A stretch of 5,808 nt of DNA from an uncultured Elusimicrobia bacterium (GTDB lineage: Bacteria > Elusimicrobiota > Elusimicrobia > UBA1565 > UBA9628): positions 1-5,808 of the forward strand of contig CAIQSZ010000323.1 in assembly GCA_903874575.1 (NCBI GenBank). The letters are read 5' to 3'. Shown here one piece after another: positions 4,868 through 5,808 of this stretch. A program made the position numbers and the translations under genes. Each line of letters opens with the position of its first letter. Positions within the stretch are counted from its first letter, which is position 1. The notes beneath the pieces were generated by a model. It ran no database searches. It was given only the letters and a program-made list of their open reading frames with translations, and had not been told where the DNA came from.

Positions 4868-5808
4868 CAGCGCGGGGGCTTCGCCGTCGGATTCGCGCGC
4901 CATTTGACGCCGCCGGCCAGGACCTCGGCGCCTTTCGGGGCGTCGGCGCGCGCCGAGAAGGGCAGACGCGCGAAGAGGGTTCCGGCGTCGGTCTGGGGCG
5001 GCAGGGACGAGCCGACCACCAGCACTCCTCCGTTGGGCAGGTCGGCGGCGTTCGCATGCCCGAAAACGGCGCCCGCGTCCTTCAGGACCGCGGCGACGGC
5101 GCTCTCCGGCGTGTCGGGCGGCAGGAGCACGCCCACGGCCGCGAGCTCGTCCAGCCGGATACGCAGAGCCGCCAGCGCCCGCGTCCCGGCCGCGCGGCGC
5201 CGGTCGCCGCGCGACGCCGGGCGAGGCAGGTAGATCAGCGCGGCGGCGGACTTCGCGCGCGGCGGGTCCGTCGCCAGAGACTTGCGCCAATCGGCCCCGC
5301 CCAGGGCGTCGACGACCGCGCTTTGGGACGGCGAGGTCCAGTCCATCGCGACGAGCAATCCCTCGCTTTTCGACAGCAGCGGCGCGCGGGGATCCGGGGA
5401 ATCGATCACGATGATGGAGTCGGTTCCTTCGCGCTGACCCCTCAGCGCGCGCAAGACCAGCAGAGTCGTCACCGGGTCCCAAGACTGGAGGACGCCGTCG
5501 CGCAGGGCCGCGGCGCTGTGATTGGAGTATTCGTACCCCGCCCAAACGCGCGTCCCGTCGTCGAAGTACGCGAGGAACCGGCCTCCCGGGTACGCCATGT
5601 GCAGGCGGGCCGTCCAGACGTCGCGCAGAAGTCCGGGCGCCGAGTTCGCCAGCGCGAGCGCGACCGCCCCGCAGAAGACGAACGCGCGCGCGCGCAGCGG
5701 CGACGGCCTGTTCCTTGCCCAGGGCCGCTCGCTCCAGAGGGCCGCCGCCATCGAGACCAGGCCGGCTCCCGCCAGCAGCGACGACGGCTCCCACCGGCGC
5801 GCGGTGGC
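4867..5808 (-). CDS. Unrecognised membrane protein, C-terminal part (cut by the right window edge)
   Basis: I do not recognise this gene with confidence. The frame is open to the window edge, giving 313 visible residues. An internal ATG at 5751 falls in the middle of a hydrophobic helix (SSLLAGAGLVSMAAALW, residues about 9-25 from the edge), so the true start almost certainly lies outside. A second membrane segment (ARAFVFCGAVALALANSAPGL, about 40-60) follows an Arg-rich loop, which by the positive-inside rule would be cytoplasmic, placing the remaining 250 residues outside. That domain includes GVLQSWDPVTTLLVL followed by GQREG and IIVID. This resembles the region after the last helix of DUF2723/TMEM260-type GT-C membrane proteins (WD, then GxRPD and VVVID). 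The resemblance is from memory and weak. The rest, including an Ala-rich LPPDTPESAVAAVLKDAG stretch and NGGVLVVGSSLPP, has no motif I can name. The stop codon overlaps the miaB start by one base. Confidence 0.72.
   Translation of the reverse strand, partial: ATARRWEPSSLLAGAGLVSMAAALWSERPWARNRPSPLRARAFVFCGAVALALANSAPGLLRDVWTARLHMAYPGGRFLAYFDDGTRVWAGYEYSNHSAAALRDGVLQSWDPVTTLLVLRALRGQREGTDSIIVIDSPDPRAPLLSKSEGLLVAMDWTSPSQSAVVDALGGADWRKSLATDPPRAKSAAALIYLPRPASRGDRRRAAGTRALAALRIRLDELAAVGVLLPPDTPESAVAAVLKDAGAVFGHANAADLPNGGVLVVGSSLPPQTDAGTLFARLPFSARADAPKGAEVLAGGVKWRANPTAKPPR

Noticed and set aside
3966..5057. 363-residue minus-strand frame over miaB
   Set aside because: Arg/Pro-rich shadow of miaB in another frame with no domain pattern.
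4067..5233. 388-residue plus-strand frame antisense to miaB and the membrane-protein gene
   Set aside because: Composition is dominated by Arg, Ala, Gly, Asp and His, as expected for an antisense frame; no domain seen, and it crosses two real genes.
3569..5794. 741-residue minus-strand reading frame that includes MiaB
   Set aside because: Only the last 432 residues are MiaB. The N-terminal part is Arg/Gly/Pro-rich low-complexity sequence lying out of frame over the membrane-protein gene, typical of GC-rich shadow frames.

Overview
The window is a stretch of very GC-rich bacterial DNA in which all six supported genes lie on the minus strand, packed as one apparent operon read from right to left. 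Junctions overlap by 1 to 23 bases or have gaps of only 13 and 23 bases. There is no room for an internal promoter or terminator, so both must lie outside the window. The strong G/C bias produces many long antisense and shadow reading frames, all rejected here.

In transcription order the genes are: (1) 5808-4867, the C-terminal part of an unrecognised membrane protein that runs off the right edge; (2) 4867-3569, miaB, the radical-SAM tRNA methylthiotransferase; (3) 3572-3117, a small PilZ-domain protein, a predicted c-di-GMP receptor, with an unusual Cys/His-rich C-terminus; (4) 3103-2177, miaA, tRNA dimethylallyltransferase; (5) 2199-649, a membrane-anchored spermidine-synthase-like protein; (6) 625-1, the N-terminal domain and start of the GTPase domain of HflX, cut by the left edge.

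MiaA and MiaB perform consecutive steps on the same nucleotide: isopentenylation of tRNA A37, then methylthiolation to ms2i6A37. HflX rescues and splits stalled ribosomes, so the core theme is translation and decoding. miaA and hflX are also linked in proteobacteria (miaA-hfq-hflX), but no hfq is seen between them here; the spermidine-synthase-like gene takes that place. The PilZ gene sits between the two tRNA-modification genes, coupled to miaB by an ATGA overlap. This is the most unusual arrangement in the window.

The organism cannot be named from this sequence. High GC, a PilZ protein and a multi-membrane-span spermidine synthase-like protein suggest a free-living Gram-negative-type bacterium, for example of Myxococcota/deltaproteobacterial or Elusimicrobiota type; this is a weak inference. 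No RNA genes, mobile elements, CRISPR arrays, phage genes or attachment sites were seen. Apart from the PilZ placement and its Cys/His tail, this looks like an ordinary housekeeping region rather than a new defence or metabolic system.
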